From NCBI GenBank assembly GCA_050179685.1, contig JBFXEW010000018.1, positions 1 through 64,000 of the forward strand: a stretch of 64,000 bases of DNA, written 5' to 3'. The stretch is from GWE2-40-63 sp050179685 (GTDB lineage: Bacteria > Bacteroidota > Bacteroidia > Bacteroidales > SZUA-534). This document shows positions 43,993-53,342 of the stretch, in pieces. The number at the start of each line of letters is the position of its first letter. The stretch's first letter is position 1. A program made the translations under genes and the position numbers. A model generated the notes under the pieces. The model was not told the DNA's origin and did not search any database. It worked only from the letters and a program-made list of their open reading frames with translations.

Positions 43993-44167
43993 GTTTTTGG
44001 GTATCGACAAGCGATTTCAATTCACATTTTGAGGTACAACCGGAACAACCATCGGCACAAGACCTTTGATTGCGCGCAAATAATTTCAGCACCAGTTTCT
44101 TTCCGGCAATAAAAAATGCCACACCCAGAATTATAAAAGTAATTATATTAAATACAAGAGTTTCCAT
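43979..44167 (-). CDS. FeoB-associated Cys-rich membrane protein
   Basis: A 62-residue protein with one membrane helix (TLVFNIITFIILGVAFFIAG) followed by CADGCSGCTSKC, five Cys in a short stretch. This is the FeoB-associated Cys-rich family. It lies 53 bases downstream of feoB on the same strand; such proteins are thought to help ferrous iron uptake, perhaps by holding or passing metal. Its 3' end overlaps the facing lipoprotein gene by 14 bases. Confidence 0.88.
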   Translation of the reverse strand: METLVFNIITFIILGVAFFIAGKKLVLKLFARNQRSCADGCSGCTSKCELKSLVDTQKLTSQ

Positions 44168-44220
44168 TGTTAATTTCCTTTCGCTATTGGTTAAACAAAT
44201 TACCGGATTAATGGTTCGGA

Positions 44221-46704
44221 TTAGGCAAAAAACCGACTACCCACCTGGTAAACAATATATGAAAGTATCCAGGCAATTCCGGTGGTGTAAGTCACCATAA
44301 ATAAAGCCCAGCGCCAGCGACCCGATTCTTTGGCAATAGCACTGATAACGCCCACACAAGGCGAATAAATAAGAACAAATATCAGAAATGCCAGGGCAAT
44401 TACCGGAGTTAAAGCAGCCTGTCCGGCTTTTGTGCCGGTTTCGTATTTCAGGTTTCGTAAACTATCGACCATTTTTTCCTGATCGTCGTCGCCATTGGTT
44501 TGCAGCAAAACGCCCAGCGTACTAACCACCACTTCTTTAGCCGCAGTACCACTTAAAAGAGCAATCCCCATACGCCACTCAAAACCCAGGGGACGAATGG
44601 CCGGTTCAATGAAATGTCCGATGCGACCCAACCAGCTTTTTTCGAGTTGCTCACTTGCCATCTGGTTTTGAATCTGAACCTGTTGAAATTGCAGTGCTGC
44701 AATCTCATATTCTTCCAGTGAATTTTGCAACTGGTTATCAATAAGTTCTAATTGCTGTGCATAATCGCTACTGTATTTAACTTCGCGCGGAAAATACCCC
44801 AAAGCCCATATTATAATCACTGCAACCAAAATTACACCGCCAACTTTTTGCACGTATTGCGCCGATTTGTCCCACATGTGTTTTACCGTCGATTTCAACG
44901 ATGGAATGCGGTAAGGCGGCAATTCCATTACAAAAGGTGCTTCTTTGGTTTTAAACAAGGTTTTATTGAACAGATGCGCTGTACCCACAGCCAGCAGAAT
45001 CCCGGTAAGGTAAAGACTGATTAATACCAGGGTTGGATTCTCAGGAAAAAACGCCCCGATAAAGAGAATATAAACCGGCAAACGCGCACTACACGACATA
45101 AATGGTGTTATCAGCATGGTAAGCAAACGGTCGGTACGATTTCGGATGGTTCGGGTTGCCATTATGGCAGGCACATTACAACCAAATCCCATAATCAAGG
45201 GAATAAAAGAGCGGCCATGCAAACCAATTTTATGCATCACTTTATCCATCATAAAAGCTGCGCGAGCCATATAGCCAGTATCTTCCATAAAGGAAATAAA
45301 CAAAAACAAGATGATGATATTTGGTAAAAACACCAACACACTACCCACTCCGCTTATAATTCCATCGGTAAGCAAATCGTTAAACATACCTTGCGGTAAG
45401 GTTTCCTTTATATAAGCGTTTAAAAAGCTGAATCCCATATCAATCCAGTCCATCGGATAACTGCCTAAAGTAAAGGTACTGTAGAACATTATGAACATGA
45501 AAAACAGAAATAAGGGAACTCCCAATATGTGATTGGTAAGAATTTTATCGATGGCATTGGTATAATGCCAACGCTTCGATTCTCCCTGCTTCAGGGTTTC
45601 TTTAAGCGCTCCGCTTATAAATCCGTATTTGGCATCGGTAATTATGGCTTCGCTGTATTCGCTAAACAGGCTTTCAATGCGCGACACTTCTTTGTAGGTG
45701 GTTTTCAGCACATCTTTATTATCACCGTGTCTTGAAACAAAGCGTATGGCATGGCCATCCTGTTCAAGCAGTTTAACTGCCAAAAACCGCGGCGACATAG
45801 CTGTTACCAGACGCTTGTCGCTCTGAATGTGCTGACGAATTTCCTTAATCGACTGCTCCACTTCTTTTCCATAATTTATATGAATATGCCGCACATTAGG
45901 GTCGCGGTTTTCATAAACATCAATTACTTTTTGGAATAAATCGTCGATTCCCTGACCTTTTGTAGCTACTGTAGGAATAATGGGAATGCCCAACAACTTA
46001 CTGAGTTTGTCGATATCGAGCTGGGTTCCCGAGTTCTCCAAATCGTCGTACATGTTTAAAGCTATTACCACTTTAATGTCCATATCGATGAGTTGGGTGG
46101 TAAGGTAAAGATTGCGTTCCAGATTCGATGCATCAATAACATTAACCACAATATCGGGGTTGTTATGGAAAATATGCTTACGTACATAAAGCTCTTCAGG
46201 CGTATAGGCTGTGAGCGAATAAGTTCCGGGCAAATCGAATAAATCGAAATGATACCCGCGAAATGTATATTTATTCTGTTTGGCCTCGACAGTTACTCCG
46301 CTGTAATTTCCCACATGTTCTTTGGCTCCCGAAACATAATTAAATAACGAGGTTTTTCCACAATTCGGATTCCCCACAAAAGCCACGCTAAGCTTTTTGC
46401 GGTGCAGGTTGACCGAGGTTTTTAGTTTCTCGAGATCGATAATTCCTTCGTACTGAATTTCAGGTAAGGATGTTGCAATATCCGGAGTTATTACCTCAAT
46501 CAAATGTGCCTCCGACGGACGCAGCGAAACGTGATAACCCATTACATTGTATTCGGCAGGCCCCCGAAAAGGCGTTTTTTTTATTACCTCAACCAATTGT
46601 CCTTTCACAAAGCCCATCTCCATGATACGCTTACGGAACGAACCATATCCTTTTACCTTTACTATTACGGCCTTTTCGCCGGCATTTATTTCTGAAAGAT
46701 TCAT
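44221..46704 (-). CDS. feoB: Ferrous iron transporter FeoB with fused N-terminal FeoA domain
   Basis: An 827-residue protein from ATG 46704 (MNLSEINAGEKAVIVKVKG). A FeoA-like SH3 domain (about 1-75) is fused to the FeoB G domain (about 105-270; G1 GNPNCGKTS, G3 DLPGTYSL, G4 NMYDD). The membrane part has two gate repeats (for example GRSFIPLIMGFGCNVPAIMATR, where cysteines line the pore). It imports Fe2+ through the inner membrane. The open frame continues 18 codons to ATG 46758, but the likely promoter box at 46769-46776 leaves no leader for that start. Confidence 0.95.
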   Translation of the reverse strand: MNLSEINAGEKAVIVKVKGYGSFRKRIMEMGFVKGQLVEVIKKTPFRGPAEYNVMGYHVSLRPSEAHLIEVITPDIATSLPEIQYEGIIDLEKLKTSVNLHRKKLSVAFVGNPNCGKTSLFNYVSGAKEHVGNYSGVTVEAKQNKYTFRGYHFDLFDLPGTYSLTAYTPEELYVRKHIFHNNPDIVVNVIDASNLERNLYLTTQLIDMDIKVVIALNMYDDLENSGTQLDIDKLSKLLGIPIIPTVATKGQGIDDLFQKVIDVYENRDPNVRHIHINYGKEVEQSIKEIRQHIQSDKRLVTAMSPRFLAVKLLEQDGHAIRFVSRHGDNKDVLKTTYKEVSRIESLFSEYSEAIITDAKYGFISGALKETLKQGESKRWHYTNAIDKILTNHILGVPLFLFFMFIMFYSTFTLGSYPMDWIDMGFSFLNAYIKETLPQGMFNDLLTDGIISGVGSVLVFLPNIIILFLFISFMEDTGYMARAAFMMDKVMHKIGLHGRSFIPLIMGFGCNVPAIMATRTIRNRTDRLLTMLITPFMSCSARLPVYILFIGAFFPENPTLVLISLYLTGILLAVGTAHLFNKTLFKTKEAPFVMELPPYRIPSLKSTVKHMWDKSAQYVQKVGGVILVAVIIIWALGYFPREVKYSSDYAQQLELIDNQLQNSLEEYEIAALQFQQVQIQNQMASEQLEKSWLGRIGHFIEPAIRPLGFEWRMGIALLSGTAAKEVVVSTLGVLLQTNGDDDQEKMVDSLRNLKYETGTKAGQAALTPVIALAFLIFVLIYSPCVGVISAIAKESGRWRWALFMVTYTTGIAWILSYIVYQVGSRFFA

Positions 46705-46768
46705 AATTAACTGCTTCAAATGCCGGGTATATATAGCATTGCACCATACCCCCGGCATATTAACGCTG

Positions 46769-46776
46769 CAAAAATA
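46769..46776 (-). promoter_or_regulatory. Possible -7 box of feoB
   Basis: TATTTTTG on the minus strand, 65 bases before ATG 46704. A start about seven bases downstream would make the upstream ATG 46758 nearly leaderless, which supports 46704. Confidence 0.4.
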
Positions 46777-46921
46777 GTGTTTTTTATTTATTTAGAATGA
46801 TTTAAAATAAGAATCTTATTATGATTAATCGCAGCTTTTAAGCAACAATTTTGGCAGAATTTTTGCCCTATAAAGCACTTTGCATGTTTAGTTTTATTAC
46901 TTTACAGAAATCTTTGAAACC

Positions 46922-47701
46922 ATGGAAGACAATTTATACGACAAATTAAAGTCACTCACCGGAAAATTTCCGGATAAACTGAATATTTTAGAGGAACAAA
47001 TCGACGTAAAACTCCAGATGGAGTATTTTAAACATTCCAGTAAGTTAAAAAAGAAACTGACCGATGAGTCGGGCTATAAGCTGGAAGACTTTCCCGATAT
47101 TTACGCTCCGGAACACACCAACGAAAGCATTAAAGAGCAGTTGATAAAGCTGGCATCGATGGACGATCCTAAAGCCTATCGGATTATTGAAGAATATTTG
47201 AAAAATGGCCGGCCTGAGTTACGGGAATGGACCCTGTTAGCGCAACAGGAAAGCAAAATGTTGCTCGAAAGCTCACTGCTTGATGAGAACCAGATATTTA
47301 TTAGTACCGGATTGGGTGGTCGTGGAAACATGCTCCGCTATTTCATAGTTTTTATTGGTGAAAACACCGAAGCTTTCAATGAATTTCAGCAAAATATTAT
47401 TTCATCGGAGTTCAGTTTTGCGTTAAAATCGAACCAATCGGAATTGGAAAAAATTGCCTTCGATGGAAATCTGGCAACCCTGCTGGTATTAATACCTTTT
47501 GAAGTACCTTTCCAAAAAGTATTTCGCGACGCCATCAGCGAATGCAACAATTACGGGAATTTTTTAAAGCCAAACTTTTTGGTAACCAATGTAAAAACGC
47601 TAACTACCCAGGAGATTCACGACTTTATTCAACATAATGAATTGCCTGATGCTAAAGATTTTGATAATATATCACTAAACCCCGAATCGGATGAAACATA
47701 A
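46922..47701 (+). CDS. Conserved protein of unknown function
   Basis: A 259-residue soluble protein starting MEDNLYDKLKSLTGKFPDKLN, with no signal peptide. Helical parts (30-90) precede a mixed alpha/beta part with LREWTLLAQQESKMLLESSLL and STGLGGRGNMLRYFIVFIG. I recognise it as a type common in Bacteroidota but without assigned function. The last 11 bases overlap the next gene, so it is co-translated with the thiamine-binding-like protein and probably the Dabb protein. Confidence 0.8.
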   Translation: MEDNLYDKLKSLTGKFPDKLNILEEQIDVKLQMEYFKHSSKLKKKLTDESGYKLEDFPDIYAPEHTNESIKEQLIKLASMDDPKAYRIIEEYLKNGRPELREWTLLAQQESKMLLESSLLDENQIFISTGLGGRGNMLRYFIVFIGENTEAFNEFQQNIISSEFSFALKSNQSELEKIAFDGNLATLLVLIPFEVPFQKVFRDAISECNNYGNFLKPNFLVTNVKTLTTQEIHDFIQHNELPDAKDFDNISLNPESDET

Positions 47702-47987
47702 AATTAACCTGGCGCTCCAGGTATTGCCCAGAGCAACAGATAAAGACAGTTATGCTTTGGTTGATGAAGCCATTGAAATTATTAAACGCTCAGGCTTAAA
47801 CTACCGGGTGTGCCCTTTCGAAACAGTTATCGAAGGCTATTACGACGAACTGATGGAACTGGTAAAAAAAGTTCACGAAGCCTGTTACGCTGCCGGTACC
47901 GAAACCATGATGACTTACATAAAAATTCAATCGTCGGCTCAAAACCATGTCACCATCGACGACAAAATGGAAAAATACGAGCTCTAA
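47691..47987 (+). CDS. Thiamine-binding protein family (MTH1187/YkoF-like, DUF77)
   Basis: A 98-residue ferredoxin-like protein: MKHKINLALQVLPRATDKDSYALVDEAIEII, SGLNYRVCPFETVIEG, ending in a charged tail. This matches the MTH1187/YkoF fold family, members of which bind thiamine or related compounds. No TPP riboswitch or thiamine gene is seen near it, so its ligand is open. It begins within the last codons of the previous gene and the next gene follows 17 bases later. Confidence 0.8.
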   Translation: MKHKINLALQVLPRATDKDSYALVDEAIEIIKRSGLNYRVCPFETVIEGYYDELMELVKKVHEACYAAGTETMMTYIKIQSSAQNHVTIDDKMEKYEL

Positions 47988-48004
47988 CTGTAAAATAGCA
48001 TAAA

Positions 48005-48307
48005 ATGGTTAAGCATATTGTAATGTGGACCTTAAAAGAAAACCACAAGGGAAAAACGAAAGATGAACTGGCCAGCGAAATGACTGCCCGCCTATTGGAA
48101 CTTAAAAAATTAATTCCTGAAATAAAATTTATGGAAGTGGGCCGGAATGTGATACATCCGGAAAAGAATCACGATTTGGTTTTAGTAAGCGAGTTCAATA
48201 GTTTTAACGATTTGGAAAACTATGCCACGCATCCGGAACATCTTAAAGTGGTAGCCTTTGTAAAAGAAATTGTCACCAGCCGGGCGGCTATTGACTACGA
48301 ATTATAA
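48005..48307 (+). CDS. Dabb family stress-responsive alpha/beta-barrel protein
   Basis: The 100-residue protein begins MVKHIVMWTLKENHKGKTK and has RNVIHPEKNHDLVLVSEFNS and ATHPEHLKVVAFVKEI, the pattern of the dimeric Dabb domain (SP1/HS1-like). Biochemical role unknown; members occur in stress proteins and cyclases. It is the last gene of a three-gene run and ends at a bidirectional terminator. Confidence 0.9.
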   Translation: MVKHIVMWTLKENHKGKTKDELASEMTARLLELKKLIPEIKFMEVGRNVIHPEKNHDLVLVSEFNSFNDLENYATHPEHLKVVAFVKEIVTSRAAIDYEL

Positions 48308-48333
48308 AAAAAGCCGGTAAACCCGGCTTTTTT
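48306..48333. terminator. Bidirectional terminator between Dabb and PUR genes
   Basis: AAAAAAGCCGG-TAAAC-CCGGCTTTTTT; GC-rich stem with A/T tracts on both sides. Confidence 0.88.
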
Positions 48334-48334
48334 A

Positions 48335-48685
48335 CTATTTTTTTTCCTGTAAATCTTCAAATGCTACATCGGTAAACTCACTGGCCTCAATGGTCTCGGG
48401 AGTTTCCAACTCGGGTTGATTTTTTCTGATGTATTCTACCACTTCACTCAAGCCTTCGGCAAATTTTTCAAAATCTTCTTTGTACAAAAACAATTTATGC
48501 TTTTCAAAATTAAACCTACCGTCGCTTTCAAAGCGTTTTTTACTTTCGGTAATGGTTAAATAATAATCATTCCGTTTGGTTGCCTTAACATCGAAGAAAT
48601 AGGTTCTTTTTCCTGCTCTAACCGATTTTGAAAAAATCTCATCCCGTTCTCTTCCATTGTCATTCTTTTCAAATCCTTCCATCAT
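48335..48685 (-). CDS. PUR-family DNA/RNA-binding protein (DUF3276)
   Basis: A 116-residue protein. After a charged start (MMEGFEKNDNGRERDEIFSK) it carries one PUR repeat: SVRAGKRTYFFDVKATKRNDYYL, then ESKKRFESDGRFNFEKHKLFLY and a helix FAEGLSEVVEYIRKN. This is the bacterial PUR-alpha relative of Bacteroidota, which binds single-stranded purine-rich nucleic acid. The start is one of two adjacent ATGs; the frame begins one codon earlier at a TTG, which is less likely. Confidence 0.9.
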   Translation of the reverse strand: MMEGFEKNDNGRERDEIFSKSVRAGKRTYFFDVKATKRNDYYLTITESKKRFESDGRFNFEKHKLFLYKEDFEKFAEGLSEVVEYIRKNQPELETPETIEASEFTDVAFEDLQEKK

Positions 48686-48833
48686 CAAATGTGCATTATG
48701 TTTAATTAAACTCAGTTGGCAAATTTAAGATATAATTCCTAATAATTTTTAGACAAACTATTTTTGGCATGCATAAATACCTTCTCAAATAAACACAATA
48801 CTTTTCCAAAATCAAAATAAAATGGTTTAATCC

Positions 48834-48864
48834 TTTAAAGCCAAGCAAAAAATCTTTAATTTTG
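48834..48864 (+). promoter_or_regulatory. Promoter of the nusB run
   Basis: TTTA at 48834-48837, 19 bases, TAATTTTG at 48857-48864; full match for the -7 box, one mismatch in the -33. Confidence 0.55.
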
Positions 48865-48908
48865 CCCGCGATAAATTAGTTCTAAAACTATTAAGGCTCT
48901 TTAAATAA

Positions 48909-49850
48909 ATGATTAGTAGAAGGTTGTTGAGAATTAAAGTACTCCATATTTTATATGCCTACTTTAATAGTAACGATGAGGGGTTAGCCCGATACGAAAA
49001 AGATCTCTTTTACAGCATCGAGAAATCGTATGATTTGTACCACCTGTTCTTTGTATTATTACTTGATGTAAAAGAATACGCAGTCTCCAAAATTGAATTA
49101 GCTAAAAACAAGCGGATCCCAACCCGGGAAGATTTAGATCCAAACATGCGGTTTGTCGAAAACCGAATCATCAAACAGTTAATGAGTACCAACAGGTTGT
49201 ACCGCTACATCGATGAGCGGAAACTGAACTGGGCACACCATCCCGAATTAATTAAACGCGTGTATAACGACATGCTTGAATCGGAATCGTATGCCAGCTA
49301 TATGCAAACGACCGATAACAGTTATAAGGCCGATAAGGAATTCATCATAACTTTTTTCTCAGAGTACCTGGTAAATTCCGATTTGTTGTACCAGATTCTT
49401 GAAGAACATTCAATTTTTTGGAACGACGACATTGAATTCGTGCTCAGCATGAATATAAAAACCATTGAGCGGGCCAAAGCCGGACAAGTTGACATTAACC
49501 TTTTTCAATTATTTAAAAACGAAGAAGATAAAGAATTTGCAAAAAAACTGCTCCGCATGGTGGTTTTAAATCATCAGGCAAACTCTGACCTAATTCAGGA
49601 AAACATAAAAAACTGGGATGTTGACCGCATTGCTCAAATGGATTTACTGGTAATGGAAATGGCAGTTACCGAGATACTACAATTCCCAAGCATCCCAATA
49701 AAAGTAAGCTTTAACGAATACATTGAACTGGTTAAATTTTACAGCACCAACCGCAGCAACGCTTTTGTAAACGGAGTGCTCGACAAAATTATTAACCAGC
49801 TCAAAGCCGATGGCAAAGTGCAAAAAGCCGGCCGGGGTTTGATGGAATAA
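48909..49850 (+). CDS. nusB: Transcription antitermination factor NusB (long form)
   Basis: A 313-residue protein, about twice the usual NusB length. The start MISRRLLRIKVLHILYAYF resembles the NusB first helix. The canonical domain is the C-terminal part (about 200-300) with WDVDRIAQMDLLVMEMAVTEIL, FPSIPIKVSFNEYIELVKFY and NAFVNGVLDKI. The middle insert is helical and typical for Bacteroidota. NusB joins NusE on boxA RNA and helps rRNA antitermination. It has its own promoter and precedes the DUF1573-yajC-ybbR-coaE-djlA run. Confidence 0.93.
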   Translation: MISRRLLRIKVLHILYAYFNSNDEGLARYEKDLFYSIEKSYDLYHLFFVLLLDVKEYAVSKIELAKNKRIPTREDLDPNMRFVENRIIKQLMSTNRLYRYIDERKLNWAHHPELIKRVYNDMLESESYASYMQTTDNSYKADKEFIITFFSEYLVNSDLLYQILEEHSIFWNDDIEFVLSMNIKTIERAKAGQVDINLFQLFKNEEDKEFAKKLLRMVVLNHQANSDLIQENIKNWDVDRIAQMDLLVMEMAVTEILQFPSIPIKVSFNEYIELVKFYSTNRSNAFVNGVLDKIINQLKADGKVQKAGRGLME

Positions 49851-49908
49851 AAAATCGGTTCAATATTTGTATCCAAAGCTGACGTAAATTAAAAACTATT
49901 TAAAGCCA

Positions 49909-50373
49909 ATGATTCGGATTGTTCTGTTCTTACTTGTGATAGCAAGCCTTACCAATGCCTGCAAACCGGGAAACCATTCCAAAGAAAGCAGCCAATCGGG
50001 TAATTTTATAAATAAAAATTCGCTGGAAAGCCGAAATTCTGACACCAGCGCATTGCCAATTATTCAGTTCGAAAAAACAGCGCACAATTTTGGACAAATT
50101 ATACAAGGCGAAAAAGTATCGTACACCTTTACCTTTAAAAATATCGGGCAGGGCGATTTAATTATAAAAGATGCCATAGCTTCGTGCGGGTGTACGGTTC
50201 CCAAATATAGCCGAAAGCCTATAAAATCGGGTGAAGAAGGCGAGATGGAAGTAATTTTTGACAGCAATAACCGCAGCGGAAAACAATTAAAAACGGTAAC
50301 CGTATGGACCAATTGCAAACCCGAACAAATCAGGCTTCAACTTAGCGCTGAAATACAAGTACTTAATAAATAA
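49909..50373 (+). CDS. DUF1573 lipoprotein
   Basis: A 154-residue lipoprotein (MIRIVLFLLVIASLTNAC is the signal and lipobox). The DUF1573 domain is at about 45-150: FEKTAHNFGQIIQGEKVSYTF, then NIGQGDLIIKDAIASCGCT, an Ig-like ASPM/SPD-2/Hydin-type fold with a conserved CGC. In Bacteroidota this gene often lies between nusB and yajC, as here. The role is unknown; envelope function is likely. yajC starts 11 bases after its stop. Confidence 0.9.
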   Translation: MIRIVLFLLVIASLTNACKPGNHSKESSQSGNFINKNSLESRNSDTSALPIIQFEKTAHNFGQIIQGEKVSYTFTFKNIGQGDLIIKDAIASCGCTVPKYSRKPIKSGEEGEMEVIFDSNNRSGKQLKTVTVWTNCKPEQIRLQLSAEIQVLNK

Positions 50374-50384
50374 TAATTATAAAC

Positions 50385-50711
50385 ATGAATGTATTAACTT
50401 TTTTCCTGATGCAGCCAAGCGGCGAACAAGCAAGTCCCTTAGGCTCTTTATTACCTTTGGTATTAATCATTGCCATTTTCTACTTTTTCATGATCCGTCC
50501 TCAAATGAAAAGGCAAAAAGAGGTGCGCCAATTCCGCGAAGGAATTAAAAAAGGCGACAAAGTACTTACTGTAGGCGGAATTTACGGTAAAGTGTCGGAA
50601 GTAAAAGACACCACCGTAATTCTCGAAATTGCCGACGGTATAAGAATTAAAGTAGATAAAGCCGGCTTAGTAAAAGACAACTCAGACCTTGGTACCGAAA
50701 CAGCCAAGTAA
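50385..50711 (+). CDS. yajC: Preprotein translocase subunit YajC
   Basis: The 108-residue protein has one N-terminal membrane helix (LLPLVLIIAIFYFFMIRPQMKRQKE) ending in the family signature FFMIRPQxKRxKE. A small soluble beta domain follows (GDKVLTVGGIYGKVSEVKDTTVIL). YajC associates with SecDF at the Sec translocon. It is 11 bases from the DUF1573 gene. Confidence 0.95.
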   Translation: MNVLTFFLMQPSGEQASPLGSLLPLVLIIAIFYFFMIRPQMKRQKEVRQFREGIKKGDKVLTVGGIYGKVSEVKDTTVILEIADGIRIKVDKAGLVKDNSDLGTETAK

Positions 50712-50849
50712 GATCTTTTAGCATAATACCACCCGCAGGCTTTTTGTTTTTGCCCGATTCGTAGTACAGATAAGAAATATTTGTATTTTTGGATTCAAAC
50801 AAAGAGCTTTCGGGTTTTTTTATTTTTACCAAACCAATATCTGGCAACC

Positions 50850-51854
50850 TTGAGTAAATTTAAACTACATAAAATACAGCAGTTTATAAAACTTCGCATT
50901 TTTTATCGTATCGACCGTAAAATACTGATATACCTTATATTTGTTGCCATATCTGCGGTGTTTTGGTTTTTAAACAAACTCAATAACGAATACAATACCA
51001 TTATTGAATACCCGATTCGATACACGCAATTGCCCAAAAATAAAATATTGGTAAATGAGCTTCCGCAGAAATTAAAATTAAATGTTTCAGCTTACGGATA
51101 CGACCTGATATTCTATAAAATATCGCCTGCCCCTTTTCCCATTGTGCTGAATCTTGAATCGTTCGATGCCAACCTGGAATCGCCAAAAGTTTCAAATTTT
51201 AAGCTACTAACGCGTTACGCCCGCGAAGAGATCAGCAACCAATTACCCAATAACATTAATGTGCTCGACATACTACCCGACACGCTGGTTTTTCAATTTG
51301 ATAACCTGATTGACAAAAAAGTTCCGATAAAAGCCAATTTAACACTCAGTTTTGCACCCCAGTGCATGCAAAATGGTCCCGTGGTTTTTAAACCCGACAG
51401 CCTTTGGGTAAGTGGTCCAACAAGTTTGATTGACACCTTACAGGCTGTTTATACCAAAGCACAAACTTTTACCAAGCTCGATAAAACCTTACAACGGACG
51501 CTATATTTAGAGGAAATTACCAATTTAAGAACCGATAAAAAGAAAGTTCAGGCTACCATTCCCATTGCTAAATTTACTGAAGCTACTTTCGAAGTTCCCA
51601 TTGTACCGGTTAATGTACCCGATTCGCTGGAACTTATAACCTTCCCCAGAAGTGTTCGGATTTCAGGACTGGTTTCGCTGGCTGACTACGATATGATTAA
51701 GGCAGAAGACTTTAGGGTGCAGGCCGATTACACAAAAATTGAGTCGCTTATTGGTCAGAAAATGCCGGTTCAGGTAATTGTAGCTCCATCGAATGTTAGA
51801 AACGTCGCCTTTTTTCCTCCCAGTGTTGAATTTATTCTCGAAAAAAAACCATGA
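50850..51854 (+). CDS. YbbR-like domain protein
   Basis: A 334-residue protein if read from the TTG at 50850 (MSKFKLHKIQQFIKLRIF). One membrane helix at about 25-45 (ILIYLIFVAISAVFWFL) is followed by YbbR-type beta repeats (for example LTLSFAPQCMQNGPVVFKPDSLWVSG-like unit ending SLIDTLQAVYT, and FPRSVRISGLVSLA). No ATG lies near. The frame continues to a TTG at 50781, but that stretch overlaps TATTTTTG (50784-50791), a likely -7 box, so the shorter form is preferred. YbbR proteins (CdaR) can control diadenylate cyclase; no cyclase is adjacent. It overlaps coaE by ATGA. Confidence 0.8.
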   Translation: MSKFKLHKIQQFIKLRIFYRIDRKILIYLIFVAISAVFWFLNKLNNEYNTIIEYPIRYTQLPKNKILVNELPQKLKLNVSAYGYDLIFYKISPAPFPIVLNLESFDANLESPKVSNFKLLTRYAREEISNQLPNNINVLDILPDTLVFQFDNLIDKKVPIKANLTLSFAPQCMQNGPVVFKPDSLWVSGPTSLIDTLQAVYTKAQTFTKLDKTLQRTLYLEEITNLRTDKKKVQATIPIAKFTEATFEVPIVPVNVPDSLELITFPRSVRISGLVSLADYDMIKAEDFRVQADYTKIESLIGQKMPVQVIVAPSNVRNVAFFPPSVEFILEKKP

Positions 51855-52438
51855 TAATTGTCGGACTTACCGGAGGCATTGGTAGTGGCAAAACCTATAT
51901 TGCCCAAAAATTTCAAACACTTGGTATCCCAATTTATAATAGCGATGTCAGAGCCCGCGAGCTAATGACATGTGATAATGAACTGATTGAAAACTTAAAA
52001 CATTTATTCGGGCCCGGGGTTTTTATTAATCAAAAACTGAACAAAGCGCTTATTTCAGAACAAATTTTTAACAACAATCACTTGCTTCAAAAAATGAATC
52101 AACTGGTACATCCTGCGGTTCAAAACGATTTTGAGCTTTGGTGTAATCAACATACCAATGCACCTTTTGTAATAAAAGAAGCAGCCATTTTAATTGAAAG
52201 CGGAGCCTATAAACAATGCAATTACATTATTGTAATTTTGGCTCCGAAAACTTTACGCATGGAGCGGGTGATGAATCGCGACAATATGTCGCACCAACAG
52301 TTTGTAAACATAATAAACAACCAACTTAGCGATAAAGAACGACTGGAATTTGCCAGCTTTACCATTCGAAACGATGGAACGGAAGAAATGGATAAAAAGG
52401 TTAATGAAATTTACCAGCAAATTGTAAGCAAACAGTAA
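51851..52438 (+). CDS. coaE: Dephospho-CoA kinase
   Basis: The 195-residue kinase makes CoA from dephospho-CoA and ATP. The P-loop is GLTGGIGSGKT at 5-15. The family marks SDVRARELM (D of the CoA site), LVHPAVQNDFELW, and VILAPKTLRMERVMNRD follow. The N-terminus overlaps the previous gene by four bases, so it is coupled to ybbR, an arrangement common in Bacteroidota. Confidence 0.95.
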   Translation: MIIVGLTGGIGSGKTYIAQKFQTLGIPIYNSDVRARELMTCDNELIENLKHLFGPGVFINQKLNKALISEQIFNNNHLLQKMNQLVHPAVQNDFELWCNQHTNAPFVIKEAAILIESGAYKQCNYIIVILAPKTLRMERVMNRDNMSHQQFVNIINNQLSDKERLEFASFTIRNDGTEEMDKKVNEIYQQIVSKQ

Positions 52439-52481
52439 TCTTTAAACCCTTAATTACACAAATAAAAAAAGAAATTAAAAA

Positions 52482-53210
52482 ATGAGTTTAGGAAAATGGA
52501 TTGCCGGTGGATTAGGTTGGGCATTTTTTGGCCCCATTGGCGGCATTGTAGGATTTTTGGTGGGTAGCGCTTTTGAAGGAACTAATCAAAGCGGTATTCC
52601 TAAAGGAGCTTCGCCAAGCGGACAAACAACCCGGGGCGATTTTATGGTAAGTCTTATTGTGCTTACTGCTGCCGTGATGAAAGCCGACGGAACGATAAAA
52701 AAAGCAGAGCTCGAATACGTAAAAAAATACCTGTTGCGTTCATTTGGTCAGGAAGCGGCAACCGATGCCATACGTATGTTGCGCGATGTGTTAAAGCAAC
52801 AAATTCCGGTACAGGACATTAGCCGGCAAATTGGCCAGCACCTCGATTATTCGTCGAAACTGCAACTATTGCATTATTTGTTTGGTATCTCAAGCTCCGA
52901 CGGGCAAACAAAGCTTAACGAAGTAGAACTGATAAACCAAATTTCGGGATATATGGGCGTTGGGGCATCCGATTTTAATTCCATCAAATCGATGTTTTAC
53001 AGCGATACCCACATTGCATACAGCATATTGGGGCTTCAACCCAATGCTACCAATGATGAAATTAAAAAAGCTTACCGAAAGATGGCTGTAGCATATCATC
53101 CCGACAAGGTATCGTACCTGGGCGAAGACATTCAAAAATCGGCCAAAGAAAAGTTCCAAAAAATTAACGAAGCCTACGAATCGTTAAAAAAGGAACGCGG
53201 ATTTGTATAG
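52482..53210 (+). CDS. djlA: DjlA-like TerB-DnaJ co-chaperone
   Basis: A 242-residue protein. A glycine-rich membrane-inserting start (GGLGWAFFGPIGGIVGFLVGSAF) is followed by a TerB domain (about 55-165: VLTAAVMKADGTIKKAELEYVKKYLL) and a C-terminal J domain (about 175-240) with the HPD motif in AYHPDKV. This order is that of DjlA, which stimulates DnaK at the inner membrane. Unlike E. coli DjlA the N-terminus lacks a simple single helix. It starts 43 bases after coaE. Confidence 0.9.
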   Translation: MSLGKWIAGGLGWAFFGPIGGIVGFLVGSAFEGTNQSGIPKGASPSGQTTRGDFMVSLIVLTAAVMKADGTIKKAELEYVKKYLLRSFGQEAATDAIRMLRDVLKQQIPVQDISRQIGQHLDYSSKLQLLHYLFGISSSDGQTKLNEVELINQISGYMGVGASDFNSIKSMFYSDTHIAYSILGLQPNATNDEIKKAYRKMAVAYHPDKVSYLGEDIQKSAKEKFQKINEAYESLKKERGFV

Positions 53211-53308
53211 TTGCATCGATTTAACAAAAAACTGCAAAAAAAAACAGAAACAAGGCTCAAAAATAAATCAATTTTATGAAGGCATCGTGTAAAAACCAAT
53301 CAATGTAT

Positions 53309-53316
53309 TATATTTG
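53309..53316 (+). promoter_or_regulatory. -7 box of the DUF5606 gene
   Basis: TATATTTG matches TAnnTTTG exactly, 26 bases before the ATG at 53343. The -33 element is not clear. Confidence 0.45.
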
Positions 53317-53342
53317 CCACCTAAAATTATAAACGCTCAAAT

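Noticed and set aside
47691..47987. TPP riboswitch for the thiamine-binding-like gene
   Set aside because: The gene starts inside the previous coding sequence, and no CTGAGA thi-box is seen upstream of the run.
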